This document shows positions 11,167 through 23,479 of a stretch of DNA of 64,000 bases, piece by piece. The notes below the pieces were generated by a model, which was given only the letters and a program-made list of their open reading frames with translations, was not told the origin of the DNA and did no database searches. This stretch comes from Termitomyces sp. T153. Lineage: Eukaryota; Basidiomycota; Agaricomycetes; Agaricales; Lyophyllaceae. The stretch covers positions 1 through 64,000 of the forward strand of contig JACKQL020000038.1 in the NCBI GenBank assembly GCA_018296165.2, written 5' to 3'. The translations under genes and the position numbers were made by a program. Numbering within the stretch: the stretch's first letter is position 1; each line of letters starts with the position of its first letter.

Positions 11167-11552
11167 CAAACCAGAGAACTGTGGAGTTCTCTGTATTACC
11201 TCACTAATTATTGTCCTAGGGTTAGGACTAGCTCCTCCAGCCTTCTGTACAGTAGTTCCCACATCTTCACTGCCCACTGATGCACTGTGCTGAGCAGTGG
11301 GGATCCTTAGACTTGTTCTCTTTGGATTCCCCTCTGCTAGGTGATTAGTTACTAATTGTATCATTGTCTACTCTTGCTAATATACTTCAGATTCCCCTCT
11401 GCTAGCTACATGACACTGATCTGCTGCCTTAGAGGTTGCCCTTACAGCAGAATAAGTCTCCCAAAACTGGTCTGGAAGTCCCTCATAGCTACAAGGAACC
11501 TCTGAGCCACTATCTGTTGCTTCCCTACTAGGATTAAGCACTGCAGAGTTTT

Positions 11553-12751
11553 ATGTCTCAGCTTGCCAACCCAGACACACCCTTAAAGGCCCCAGCCCTG
11601 CAGGATGAAGCCTGGACCTGCCTGCTATACCTAGAAACCCAGATGCAATTAACACAATCATCTCTCACTCATTATACAACCAAACTCTCTATCCTCTATC
11701 AAACCACAAATCTTATCTCCCAGTTCCTCCAGGTGCTGCTTGAATGCCTAACTCCTACCCCCACACCTTCCCTGGCTGTGGAACTAGCCCCAACCATGTC
11801 TGCACCCATCTTCACAGCTCTGGTGACCCTATGGCCACAGATCCCATGCCCTGCCCTACCAGATGCATATGATGGTGCTTGATCCAATGGGGAATGTTTT
11901 CTCCAATCCTGCCTCATCTACATCCACTTCAGTAGAGATGCCTTTAACTCTGATACATTGAAAATAGCCTGGATACTATTGTACATAAAGACCAGATGTG
12001 CCTCCACCTATGCATTACAAGTTTTCTATTACTCCAGAGGTGTTGGAAGCTTCCCAGACTGGGCTGCCTTTGAGAAGGACTTCTGCATGGAGTTTTTCCC
12101 ACTAGACCCTGCCAACCCTGCCAAGACTGCAGCCTTGATACTATGTGACAGGGAGCAGTATGAGTAAGGGAAGCATATGCTGGATGAGTACATTGACTCA
12201 TTCCAGGCTCTGGTTAAGCAGGCTGCCTACTCCAACAGCCTTTAGTTATGCCTCACTTTCTGGGATGGCCTGCACCCTATGCTGGTCAAATGCATTGACA
12301 ATCTTGTGGAGGGCCACCTGGATGACAAAAAGATTGCTTCATAGTACAAGGTGGCCTAGGATCAGTAGCAACTGGAGAGAGCTCCACTGCCCACATTCTA
12401 TGCTGTGCCCAGCTCCAGTTACCAGTTTCCACCACCCTGCACCTGCTTGCCCTATGCTGGCCCCTGTCCCTGCCATCCCCACAACACAACCCCTGCCACC
12501 AAGTATCCCCATGGATGTGGATGCAGCTATTACTGTGCTGGAGATGCCAGAAGCCCAGGCACTTTGCATGACACTGCTCCTTGAGTCTGAAGATACATTA
12601 CCTCTCCACAGCAGAGCAGAAGGAACTCCTCCTGCAGCTGCTGTCTATGAAGAATGCTGCCAGAGCTCCATCACCAGATGAGCTGACACTGGAGTTGACC
12701 CCAGAGATCAGCATGTGCACATCACCCCTAGAGTGGGAGGAGGATTTTTAA
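11553..12751 (+). pseudogene. gag pseudogene of element D
   Basis: The start ATG at 11553 (MSQLANPDTPL) is shared with B. The capsid region includes the motif TYALQVFYYSRGVGSF near 12014 and DWAAFEKDF. The zinc-knuckle region near 12540-12590 is frameshifted. The reading ends EEDF then TAA at 12749-12751. Stops (for example in the line from 12241) and frameshifts break the frame. Its closest relatives here are gag of B, A and H. Confidence 0.8.
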
Positions 12752-12762
12752 TTGAGCAACAT

Positions 12763-15375
12763 ATGAAGTATATGCCTCTATCACTGGGTGCTAACAGGTT
12801 CTCATGTCTGTCAATAGAAAATAAAATCACCTTTTCTGATGCCCTTCATTCTGAAACAGAAGAACCTCAACATTCCTCTCCAGATGTACAGATACCAACT
12901 CCAGAGCCCTAGCTGAGCTCTCTGATACCTCCTAGGGTTTGCTGGTATGGCCCTGTCTAGGCATGCTGCTCCAACAGTACATAATGGCTTCAAGCCCATC
13001 TGCTAACTCTGTGTGCCTTAGTGTAGAGATAGAGACCATGGACACCCAACAAACCCACAGAATCACTGCTCTTATGGACAGCAGAGCAACAGGGCTGTTC
13101 TTGGACTTGGAGCTTGTCAAATGCTATAGCCTGACCACACAGCCCCTCCTCAAGCCAATTCTAGTCTACAACATTAATAGAACACCCAACAAAGCAGGTG
13201 CCATCAGTTCTGTAGTCAACCTTGTCCTCTGTTATTAGAATCATATAGAGCATGCCATTTTTGCCATTACCAGCTTGAGTAGGCAGGACATGATCCTCAG
13301 TTTCACATGGCTCTGCAAGCACAACCACAAAGTAGATTAGACTAAGGGAGAGATAACCATGAGCAGGTGCCCTCAAAAGTGCTCCACTTGTGCTGCCAAG
13401 GACAGGGAAGAATGTTAGGCTTGAGTTCAAGAGCACTCAGCCATCTATATATGTCATGCTAGGCCTCTTCTGTTCACCAATCTGGACCTTGTGGATCCCC
13501 TGCCTCTGGCATTCCCTTGTAGGGAGGCCCTCTACAAGAACAACTGGAGCAGTGATGAAGCCCTGGAGGAGGAGCACAGAGAGGAGTTTGGTGGTGTACA
13601 CAAGCCAGAGCTCCTAGATAAAGCAGTAGAAGTGGGGGACCAGATCTATGCTACTACTGTACACCTGCCACCCTCAGTCACAGAGATCCAGGCTAGCCAG
13701 ACCACATTCCAGCAGCTGGCCCAGATGATCACTGCTAATGCCACACTCCAAGAGTTACAAGATGTTGTACCCCCCTACCTCCATGCATTTGAGAATGTTT
13801 TCTCCAAAGCCTTATTCAACTTGCTCCTGGAGCACAAGAGGTGGGACCACACCATTGAACTGCTGCCTGACTCCATGCCCTCCAGCTGTAAGGTCTACCT
13901 GCTAGCACCCAGGGAGCAGGACAAGCTTGATGCCTTCCTGTAAGAGAACCTGGACTCCAGTTGCATTTGCCCTTTCAAGTCTCTGATGGCTTCTCCTGTC
14001 TTCTTTATCAAGAAAAAGAATGGCTTGCTCCAATTGGTCCAGAATTATTGTTTTTTCAACACCATGACAGTGAAGAACCACTACCCTTTCCCCCTCATCT
14101 CTGAGCTCATCAATAACCTTCAGAGTATGCAATACTTCACTAAACTGGATGTCTGGTGGGACTACAACAATGTGCATATCCAGGAAGGAGATGAATGGAA
14201 GGCTGCCTTCTGGACCAACCAGGGGTTGTTCAAACCTCTCATTATATTCTTTGGACTCACCAACAGCCCTGCCACCTTCCAGACAATGATGAATGACATT
14301 TTCTAGAACCTCATTGCAGAAGGCATAGTGTGTGTATACCTTAACAACATTCTCATCTACACCAAAATGCTGGAAGAACACTGTTGGATCACTCACATTG
14401 TCCTGGAACATCTCTGCCAGCACCAGCTCTATTTCAAACTGAAGAAGTGTGAGTTTGAACAGACCTGAATTGAGTATCTAGGCCTGATCATCTTGCATGC
14501 AGCCATGGAGATGGACCTGATGAAGGTAGCAGGCATAGTGGAGTGGCCAGAGCCCAAGAACAAGAAGGAGGTGCAGGTGTTCCTTGGCTTTGCAAACTTC
14601 TACCACAGATTCTTCCAAGACTTCTTGCATCATACCCATCCACTATTCAACTTCACTGGGAAGAATGTTGCATGGACTTGGGGGCCTCCAAAGCAGATAG
14701 CCCTCAATATTCTCAAGTGCACAGTGACCTCTGGACCTGTCCTCCTGTTTCCAGATGATCACTCCTTCTTCCAGGTAGAAGCTGACAGCTCCAACTTTGC
14801 CACTGGGGCCATTCTTTCACAGCAATCTCTGGAGGATGGGAAGTGGCATTCAGTGGCCTTCTACTCCAAGAGCCTAAACCCAGTAGAGCAGAACTACAAG
14901 GTCCATGACAAGGAGATGCTGGCCATCATCCAGTTGTTTGAGGAGTGGCAGCACTTCCTGGAAGGTGCATGGCACAAGTTCAAGATTTGAATGGATCATA
15001 AGAACCTCAAATACTTCCAGACAGCCAAGAAGCTCAATTGCCAACAGGCCTGGTAGTCCCTCTACCTTGCCAACTTTGACTTCTTGTTGCATCACAAGCC
15101 TGGCTGGAGCATGGGGAAACCAGATGCTCTGTCCTAGAAAGCAGGCCATGGCATGGAGGAGGAGGATAACAGCAATGCTGTGCTCCTCTGCTCTAAATTG
15201 TTTGCTATCTGAGCCATGGAGGATCTAGCCATTGAAAGAGCAGAGGTAGACATCCTCTAGGACATCTGGTGGGGCAATTGGGATGGTCAGCAGGAGGAAC
15301 TTGTTGCACAGGCAGCTTGGACACTGAAGTCAGGGCATACTACTGGTGCCAAGTCAGTCCACATGGACAAATAGT
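12763..15375 (+). pseudogene. pol pseudogene of element D (PR-RT-RH)
   Basis: The protease is near 13060-13310 with MDSRA in place of the usual DSGA. Reverse transcriptase runs 13960-14620: [17 protein letters not shown] with the first catalytic Asp, GLTNSPATFQTMMND, then YLNNILIY where YLDD is needed, so both active-site Asp residues are lost. RNase H is at 14770-15000 with EADSSNFATGA and HDKEMLAII. It stops at 15375 before the integrase. In the -1 frame the end of gag (FLIEQH) is open into MKYMPL, the pol start. Confidence 0.85.
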
Positions 15376-17200
15376 CCAGAACTGTGTTTCAGATTTTGTG
15401 GAGGATTCCTTCTTCATTCATAATTAGCATAGCATGTAGATGCTCAGGGAGAATTACCACTCAATAGTTAAATGCATTCTACTCTGCCTCAAATGGCTTC
15501 TTTGAGTACATGTTAGGCCTCCAAATGAGGGCATTGGGCTTTGTGCCAAGTCAACCAGAGTAGTAGTGAATAGTGAAGTCATACTTGGAGAGGGTTTTGG
15601 ACTATCAGGCTTGGTGGCAGCTGAGCTGCTTGGTGGTGGTGAAATACTATAGGTTGTTGTGGTTGGAATAGACTTGAATGCAATGTGGGGCTTCTTCAAA
15701 GTAAGCCCTCCACTGCTGGAAGGCTTTCACAATGGCAAGGAGTTCTTTGTCATAGATATTGTAGTTTAGCTCTACAGGGATCATCAAGCAGATGCAAAAG
15801 GCAATGTTGCAGAGGCCCTTTACACCAGAGTCCATCTGGAAAAGTATTCTGGCAATGGCATAGTCAGAAGCATCACATTTGAGCACTATTGGGAGGGTGG
15901 AGTTGAAGTGATGGAGAATTGGGGTGGAGGTGAAGGCTTTTTTGAGAAGGATGAAGACACTTTGGCACTTGCTGTCCCAATCCCAGGGAGTGTCTTTTTG
16001 GGTGAGTTAGTTGAGAGGTTTGGTGATTCCAGAGTAGTTGTCAATAAACCAGCAATAGAAGTTGGCAAACCCTAGGGATCAGGGTGGGGGTGTGCTTTCT
16101 CCTCTTTCTTAGTTGTCCTTGAGGGAGTTGGAATTTTGGGTTGCTCCAGAACTGCTGGAGTCAGAGTTGAGAGCATTGGAGCTTGAGGGGGGCTGAAGGC
16201 AGAGGAAAATGGCAGCTGCTAGGCTCACTTTGGGGCTTAGGAACCATATAGTGAGGTTTCTCCAGTCAATATCAGGGTTGATGTCCTGTGAGTAGGAGAG
16301 TCCAAGCACAATTGGAGTTGGCTCTAGAAGTGAGGTGATGAATAGTCAGACCAGGAATTCTAAGCTGTTGTTAAGGGTGAGGAATCACAAATGGAATTTA
16401 GTAATCCCAGTAGAGGCAGAGCTTTTGTCAAAGAATTGGAGCCTTAGCAAAATGTCAAGGGTTTTGGTAGAGAAGGTCAAGCTGGTTGCTGACAAACACA
16501 CTAGAGGCCCTACTATCCACAAGGGTGGAGAGGATAGTGGAGGAGCCACCAAGCTAGACATTGATGATGAGTGACTGCATGGGCTTTGAACAGAGCTGAG
16601 GTGGGGTTTGGAGGATGTCAAAAGTGTCCTCCAGAGTGTTGGTGAAAAGTGGGACATTGAAGGGGATGAGTCTGTGAGCAGTTGCCTGGTTCTTGTTGAG
16701 GCAGAGAGTGAGGCTCAGCTAGTCAATGCAGGGATTAGTTATGCAGAGCCAGGAGAATCCAAGAATAAGAGGGGCAGACACATGCAATTTTGTAATCAAC
16801 AGCTGGAGGTCCTGCTCCTACTCATTGGTAAAGACAATAGTTGTTTTCATGTAGTACATGAGATCACCAGCAGAGGTTGAACTGCCATTAAAAAGTTTTA
16901 ATTGGAGGGGGATGGGGAGGTGCTGGGGGGATTGTAGAGCAAGCACTGCCAGGGACTCATCAATGAAGTCATTGGTCATGCCACTGTTGACCAGAGTGTG
17001 GATTGAGTTGGTGGAGAAAGGAAGAGTAGTATGGAGGAGGAGAGTATAGGGAAATTTGAAGGTGAGTGTGCTGAGAGGGGGTCCAATAAGAGTACCATTG
17101 CATGGAGGAGTGTAGCTAGGTCAGAGAAGACATCAATGTCAAGTCTGTGGTCTAGTGCAACATCACAAACTAGACTGCTAGGTTGTTTTCCTCAAATTTG
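15376..17200 (-). pseudogene. pol pseudogene of element C: two protease-like domains and RNase H
   Basis: On - the first protease-like segment (near 17005-16845) has LVNSGMTNDFIDES and a GSSTSAGD strand. A second (near 16560-16270) has STLVDSRASSVFVSNQ, followed by GLSYSQDINPDIDW near 16280. The reverse transcriptase core is missing: the text jumps near 16080 to GFANFYCWFIDNYSG. RNase H follows with KCDASDYAIA and YDKELLAIV (about 15890-15760). It ends at NEEGILHKI near 15385, where its integrase should start. The integrase is found inverted at 9613-10172. Several stops are present. Confidence 0.75.
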
Positions 17201-17203
17201 TAG

Positions 17204-19226
17204 TCATAGTCTTCCCTGTTGATGGTTCATACAGCACATGACCCAGTGTTTGGGGCAGTTGTTGATGAAGTGTCCTAGCTCACCACATAAGAGGCATGCA
17301 CCCTCCTTCCAGCCATTGCTCTTGTATCTCCAGAGGTACATCAATCCAAGGCCTGTTTCTAACCCAGTTGGTGCACAGGGCTTCCTGCTCTTCTGCAAAC
17401 TTTGGAGTGTTGTCAGGGTCTTGGAGGTCCTTGGAGTCAGGGTCCAGAGGCTCTGCAGCACCATGGAAATTAGCAGCATTTAGTTTGGCAGGGGGGTGGA
17501 GTCCTAGGAGTCAATTAGTAATGGCCAGGCATTTTCCTAGAGAAGAGCAAGGTGTGGGGTGGGCAGGTGTAGCAGGGCAAAGGTTTGACTTCTGTTGGCT
17601 ATTCTGGTCTGCAGGTTGGAGTTGCTAGAGGCAATTTAGGTATTCTAGAGGCCCATGGATTTGACCTGGTCTTTTCAATAATGTTGGTTGATCTGTATAA
17701 TAAGCATCTTATAACTGTCATATATGGGCTGCTTGGAGGCAAGGTGAAGGACATTCTTGATCCATTGCAGAAGGGCATGGCAGAGGGCAAACTAGAGGGC
17801 ATTGTAATTCCAACCTGTTTCATAAGCCTTCTGTTTGAACCAGATGATAAAAGTCATAAATGACTTGTTGTTGCACATCTGGAGGTAGAAGAGGTATTCC
17901 TCCACCTCTGCTATAGTTTGAACTTGTTGAAAAGTTTTTGGGTGAAGGTGAGCTATTTTAAGAGTACGGGATTGTTGGGATTGAACTGAAGTAGCACTGT
18001 GTAGCAGTTCTCTGCAGGTAGGATGCAATAAAGGCCATCTTTGCACTCTTAAGCTGGAAGGTTATGAATTTGGCTTAGAACATGGTGAGACATTGTATGA
18101 GGAAGGTTTGCCACTTTCAGGAGTTGCAACTATTGAAGAGCTCTAGTTTCTGGATGTTGAGCTTGCCCTTCTTGGACTAATGCATTGCAAGTATCATTCT
18201 GGGGGTTTTGGGTATAGAATAGTAGTCTAAGGGGGCAGCTCAGGAAGGAGGGCAGAGTTCAGGTGCTCCAGAGCCTGTGGATTGTTATAGGAGAGCCAGG
18301 GCATTGGGACAGGGTAGGAAAGCATTTCCACAGGAGGCATGCAGGTCAACATGAGAGGGTTAGTTCCAAGAGGGTCCTGGAGCTCTGTTCTGAAGAGTGG
18401 AGTCACTACTAGGGCCTTCTAGTTTGTCAACATAAGAGAGAGTGTGGGCAGAGGCAAGGCCATTCTCTGTGGAGGTTAGTTGAGGAGGCTCTGGGGCCCA
18501 CAGTTTGGGTTCCATGGGTTGGTTCCAGATGCAAAAGGTTCTGGATAAGGAGTTGGCCCAGAAGTGTGCCAAGAAACCAATGATGTAGGCAGCAGGCTAT
18601 TTAAAGAGTCTTCTAGTGGGGCTGAGGACCCTCAGGATGTTGGAGGTAGTGTTGAGCTCCACCTACTAGCAGGGAATAGGGGCTTCATTGAGTAGTCTGG
18701 CAGGTTCCTCTTGCTGTACATAGAAGGAGTGGACAGGGTCCAATGGGTTCTCAAATCTCTGAAAGTTTAGGCTAGTGTGAGTTTCTTAAACTACATCATA
18801 GTGTTCATTCCAGAGGTTGGCATCCACTTTGAAGGTACTTCTGATGTTTTCAGGAAGGGTGCCCTGCTGTTAGTGCTCATAGAAGTAAAGGATGCAGTCT
18901 GCCCATGTCTTTAGAGTTCCAGAGAGGTCATAGAGTCTGAGAGTAATGAGAAGGGTGTGGGCATGCTTGGCAAATGCTATGGGGGAAATCCAGAGGAAGT
19001 GGAGAACCTCATTATGCTGTTGGACATAGGCCTCAACCTGCTGCTGCCTGAGAGAGGATGGGTTTTGGGTCAGAGCTGCTGTAGGGATTAGGTAGGGATA
19101 GTAGGGTCTCAGAGCAAAGAAGGCAGAGTTAGTTGGGGCAGGGAGCATCCACACAGCTCTCAGGATCTCTGAAGGTCCTCTCTGACTAATAAAGGGGCCA
19201 TAGGGACTTTGATTCAGATTCAGCAT
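17204..19226 (-). pseudogene. gag pseudogene of element C
   Basis: The probable start is the ATG at 19226 (MLNLNQSPYGPF). The frame stays open to about 18870, is then broken by stops, and closes with a CCHC zinc knuckle, CLLCGELGHFINNC, near 17295-17255. A helical capsid-like part lies near 18200-17700. The sequence differs clearly from gag of A, B, D and H, so this is a separate Gypsy family. Confidence 0.7.
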
Positions 19227-19369
19227 CCAGTATGGAGTGGTGAAGTGATTAGTGGGTCAAGCTAGATAGAACTGAGTTCAGTATGTAAAGTTGGTTGGGT
19301 AACTAGTGAGCAGGTAAGCAGGATTATACAAAGACATTAGAAATGAGGTAAGGGGTAGTCTTGATATTA

Positions 19370-20035
19370 TGTCAAGTTTTGCTGACCATGAGAGCTCAGA
19401 TCCACTGGGTGAGTCCTTACTAGGCAGCCACAATGTCCAATTTGTATAATCAGACTCTAGAGGTGCTTTAGAGCATAGGAAGTAGAGAGAAAAGGCAATG
19501 GAGGTGCTCTGAATGAGTCCAGAGGGTTCTGGAGGTGCACAGAGTTCAACATAAGTGTAAAATGGGCATGGGACAAAAAAAAATGAAAATTGATGAGACA
19601 AGATGAGAACAAGAAGAAAATGAGATGAGATAAGAGACATAGAGACTTGAGCACAAATTAGAGAGAAAACACAGGCATAAGTAGGCAATATCAAGACTAC
19701 CATAACTAATACTATTCTGATGGGCAAAGTGTAGAGGAAGAGTCAGAGTTGTTTGGATCCCTTGTAGGGCCTGCAGGAGAGACTGGGAAGGTGATGAGGC
19801 CTATTGGAAGTATTGGAGGGGTGGAAGGACCCATGGGGGGAGTCAAAGAGGGCACTCAGAGCTCATGGTAGTTGTCAAGGAGTGGCAGGGCCTATAAAGA
19901 AAGTGCTAGGGTTTGCTTAGGCAGGTGCTGGAGGTGGGCAAAGGTTGTGGTGGATCAAGAAGGTGTTGGCAGGTACTTTAGAGAATCAGAAGATGTTGGG
20001 GGAGAGTTCCAGAGGTTCAGGAGTGGATTATGACA
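19370..20035 (-). repeat. 5' LTR of element C (666 bp, internally deleted)
   Basis: It is homologous to 6435-7280 but lacks about 170 bp around 19723. It starts (- strand) TGTCATAATC and ends AACTTGACA. The right flank CTCAC (20036-20040) equals the left flank of the other LTR. Confidence 0.8.
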
Positions 20036-20040
20036 CTCAC

Positions 20041-22957
20041 TCTGCATTATGCCATTAGCCACAAGGTGTGCAAATTATGTTCCTGTCATGATTTTTTACA
20101 GCCCTAACCCTCTTTCCTGACCCCCAACTTACTTCTCCCAAACAATCCAATCACCTGACCAATTTCAGTCCCTGCACCACTATCATCAGAGACAATGGAA
20201 GTGGACAATGATGGACTAGCATCAATTACAGCACTAATGGGATTATTTGCCTCTCCTTGACAGTTATATCCATCCCTGCCAACTGTGGCATGTTCATTAA
20301 ATGCACCATCATTGTCTTCAAGCATGTTGGGTGCAGTGGTTGCCCCATCAGCAAGTCAAGAAAAAGGGAAGGCAACTGCAACATACATCTGCACCAACAA
20401 AGGAGGGTGAAAACTTCTTGTTGACTGCCTGGAAGATGATTGAGCAATGATTCTCTGCTAAGGAGAAGGAGAAAGACAAAGCTAAGGAGCCCAAACCTTT
20501 GACAACTGCATATGAGCAGATCACTTACCTCCTCCAGTGCCTGCACAATGCCAGAGTACTAGAAGATGTTGGAGCTGACATCCTCAAAAATCCTGTAGTG
20601 CAACTTGCACTAGCTCAAGGTTCTGAAAAAACTTGATGTCACCAGAACTCAAAGGAATGAGGCCTAGACAGACCTCTTCTGTTTAGCACTGGAGAAGGAG
20701 CAGCATGTAGCATCCCCTCCTCAGCTTCCAGAGGCAAAGAAGGCTTGTACTGAGCCTTATGTGTTTGTTGAGGGCTTCTCAACTCAGAGGGCACCACTGA
20801 TGCCCTATGATGACTGAGTATCTGCTAGTGAGGACTGACTGATGAATGTGTACCCTGACTTTGGAGCACCTAGGCCATGGCTGGACCCTAAAGACCAGCA
20901 ACTGCCAAGGCTGGCTTAGTGAAGCCAGCTACATTAACAATTGTAGTAGACAACTCTGTGGCTGTTGCTACTCCAGTGGCCTTTCTAAGAAATGTGCTAA
21001 TAGGTGCAGGAGAGAAAACTATTGAGGTCCTCAAGCCAAGGACCTACACAATTCCTGCCCACCTGTTCCATATGCATGTTCCAACAGTGCATTAGGACTC
21101 CTGTGACAAAGAGTTCTCCATCACTCAAATGCAAACTCCTTGAGCTGCAGCCAGCACAGCAGCTGCCTCAGACTCAGGGAGCAATGATGAGCATGATGTC
21201 ACAACCTCTAAGAGACATATTTTAGAGAGCAACTCAGATGATGACAACACTGCACATTGTTGCAAAAAAAGCACAATGCTAATGCCCAACAGCTTTTAGC
21301 CATAGATACTGAGAGGTCCAAAATGGACCTCAAGCAATTGGACAACACAGTGCCCAGCCATCTTTCAGACAGCTAAGAAACCATGCTGGTACAAGGGCAC
21401 TACAAGTGCCACAATGACTTCTGGAGTATACTGCACCCTAACTACTATTGGTCACCAACAACCAATGCAGGCTTTATCAGCAATAAGGCAGTCTTCACCC
21501 AATCCAGCAAAATGGCAGGGATGTCTCATATATTCCTGCAATATGAACAATTGTACTGATGGGCTCCTCAAGAAATGCCTATGAACCCAGAACAGCTGAG
21601 GCTAATGACCCAGGTCATTTGTGAGCAATACATTCACATTATCATGTGGGAGCATGCACATACATGCCACTCCCCTCCTGCAGGAGTTCCACCAGATCTA
21701 CTTCTTTACTAACTCTGATCAGAGAGATTGCACTATGCATTGAGTCATGGAGCTGACCCTTGTGAAGTTAGAGACTCTGCTACTAAAGGTGCACTGCTAT
21801 TTGCAACTAGTCCTCTTGCCTTCTCAATCATTGGCTATGCTGGGCTACACCAATAACAACATCAGGGGAGTGGGACTTAATCAAGTTCCAATTGGTCAGC
21901 ACTTTGACATCAATGTGTAGGTGTGATACATCTTGTACCATGGCCACCCAGATTTGCAAAACCTGTATTCAGGTGTGGCACATAGACAGCCAATTGGTTT
22001 TTAGCTACATACTCGGTTGGGCACTGGCTCTGACTATGCTACATGTGCAAATGACCTATATATAGCTGTTTGCTATGATTCTAGCTCAGCCTCTTTTAAG
22101 ATACAGTTGATGACTATTACCAGAAAGTAGGGGAGTTCAATGCTTTTGCCCCCTATCATTTCATGTTGCATAGGCTAAACATTCTGCCTACATAAATTAA
22201 CAACCTCAGCAAGATGGAGGTCATTTGTCACCTCCTTGTCAATTGCATTTCCTTAATGTGGGTGAACCATGCATATACCTACAATATACACTTCTTGGAT
22301 CACCACTGGTCAGAGAATGCCTTCCACACTAACCTATTCACATGTGTCAACAATGAACACCATTGTTGACTCAGGCTGATGGGCAAACCACCTGCTCTAG
22401 CACCTTTTCACACTTTTAGCAATTAGCAGATTGCCCAACAATATTACTTGGTTGGTATATGCTATAGCCAACACATTCTTTCTCATGGCAAGATGATTTC
22501 TCACCACTTGCACTGCTCCAGTATGTCAGAGAGGCCCTTGACCTCCACTAGCCTGGGGAGCTAGTGGCTTTAAGGCCAAGCATGCTGATAGCCTTCTGAC
22601 CAGTCTAGATGGCTGTAAGCAGGCATTGTGTCCTGCCAACTCCATTTGCTTGGACCATCTGATCCTCCAGGATTTGGAAGGCCCCCTCTTGGCAGTGGTG
22701 ATAGTCCTTGGCCTGGATAGGATGGTCCCTGTCCAGGTCCTCCACTACCTCTTTCCAGAACTAATGGTCTCCAATGTGGCACAGGAGGTGACATGAGGTT
22801 TAAATCACTTCTTGGCAACCCTTGCCCCAATTTTCATGACCTACAACTAAGTAGCCAGACTGACTTGAACAATTACTCCCTCCTTGGTCAGCCTGCCTAT
22901 AGCAGAACACAGTGCTAGTTGTAGTCCCAGTGCACATACCCTTGACTAGGGGGCAAC
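20041..22957 (+). pseudogene. unrecognised decayed coding-like region
   Basis: I do not recognise this. Several + strand stretches read as protein between stops: EPKPLTTAYEQITYLLQCLH (about 20490), EKEQHVASPPQLPEAKKAC (about 20695), a Trp/Tyr-rich block at 21395-21560 (DFWSILHPNYYWSP) and WVNHAYTYNIHFLDHHW near 22260-22310. They lie in different frames with many stops and almost no CpG. It ends at a purine run (ACTAGGGGGCAAC) directly before an LTR-like start at 22958, so it may be the interior of a non-autonomous LTR element carrying a captured gene. An 8-bp perfect stem, CCACTAGC/GCTAGTGG, lies at about 22546-22568. Confidence 0.4.
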
Positions 22958-23466
22958 TGTTATGCTCCTCTAGTTTTACTGACTAGGGATATTTGAGAGG
23001 AACATACTATAAAGGAACAAATGCTCCATGGATAAACCCAGCAAGAGCAGGCAGACACAAGCAACAAGCAAGAGTCAAAGGGTCACAAGAGCAGCTAAGA
23101 GTTGGGCAAGGGGTGAGTGCAGCCATGGAGTTCTAGTCAGTTCAATGCATAGACTAGGAGAACACTGCTATTTTTTAGTCAGAGGATATTCTATCCTGCT
23201 GACTGGCTTATATATTACATCCATGGCTATACTATGACTAATGCTATATGTGATGCCTGAGTATGCTAAGCAGTAATGACTAACAATACATTAAAAGGGG
23301 AAACAAAGTCCAATGACTATGAAGGGCTGACTACTTCTATCTGGAGAGTGCAGGGACTTGGTGGCCAGTCAATTGGTAATGGTAGAGATGATGCTGTTCC
23401 TATAATTAAGGCCAGATAGAGTCAGAGTTACCTATCAGGACTACCTAGCAGAGTTGTCCCCTTACA
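22958..23466 (+). repeat. LTR-like sequence X (about 509 bp)
   Basis: It starts TGTTATGCTCC right after a purine-rich tract and ends TTGTCCCCTTACA. This resembles a 3' LTR whose 5' partner is not visible in the window. I saw no second copy, so both ends are provisional. Confidence 0.4.
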
Positions 23467-23479
23467 CATACCTTTTAAA

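Larger units (their letters stand above)
10173..11446 (+). repeat. 5' LTR of element D, split by a mitochondrial insert
   Basis: It starts TGTCAGGGGACTTCC and ends GCCCTTACA and aligns to the 368-bp LTRs of B. The alignment is interrupted between about 10262 and 11166. A few bases of LTR (GAGATCT in B) appear lost at the junction. Without the insert the LTR would be about 370 bp. Confidence 0.8.
10173..15375 (+). mobile_element. Ty3/Gypsy element D, 3'-truncated at an inversion junction
   Basis: The 5' LTR (10173-11446) is followed by gag (11553-12751) and pol to RNase H, stopping at 15375 immediately before the integrase. It is a close relative of B in the LTR, gag start and pol. The 5-bp left flank is CTAAC; no 3' LTR or matching duplication was found. 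D lies inside the integrase of C. Confidence 0.8.
6435..20035 (-). mobile_element. Ty3/Gypsy element C, 13.6 kb with nested insertions
   Basis: The left LTR (6435-7280) begins TGTCAGGTTC, the right LTR (19370-20035) ends ATGACA, and both are inverted relatives of the CpG-rich LTR at 55593-56736. CTCAC flanks the unit at 6430-6434 and 20036-20040, so everything between entered as, or inside, one element. On the - strand gag and pol begin next to the right LTR, and a polypurine tract (GAAGGGGGAATGA) abuts the left LTR. The interior contains element D, a mitochondrial insert and an apparent inversion. All coding parts are decayed. Confidence 0.8.

Noticed and set aside
22546..22568. 8-bp perfect stem-loop as a terminator or transposon end
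   Set aside because: A single small palindrome in decayed DNA, with no second copy or associated feature.
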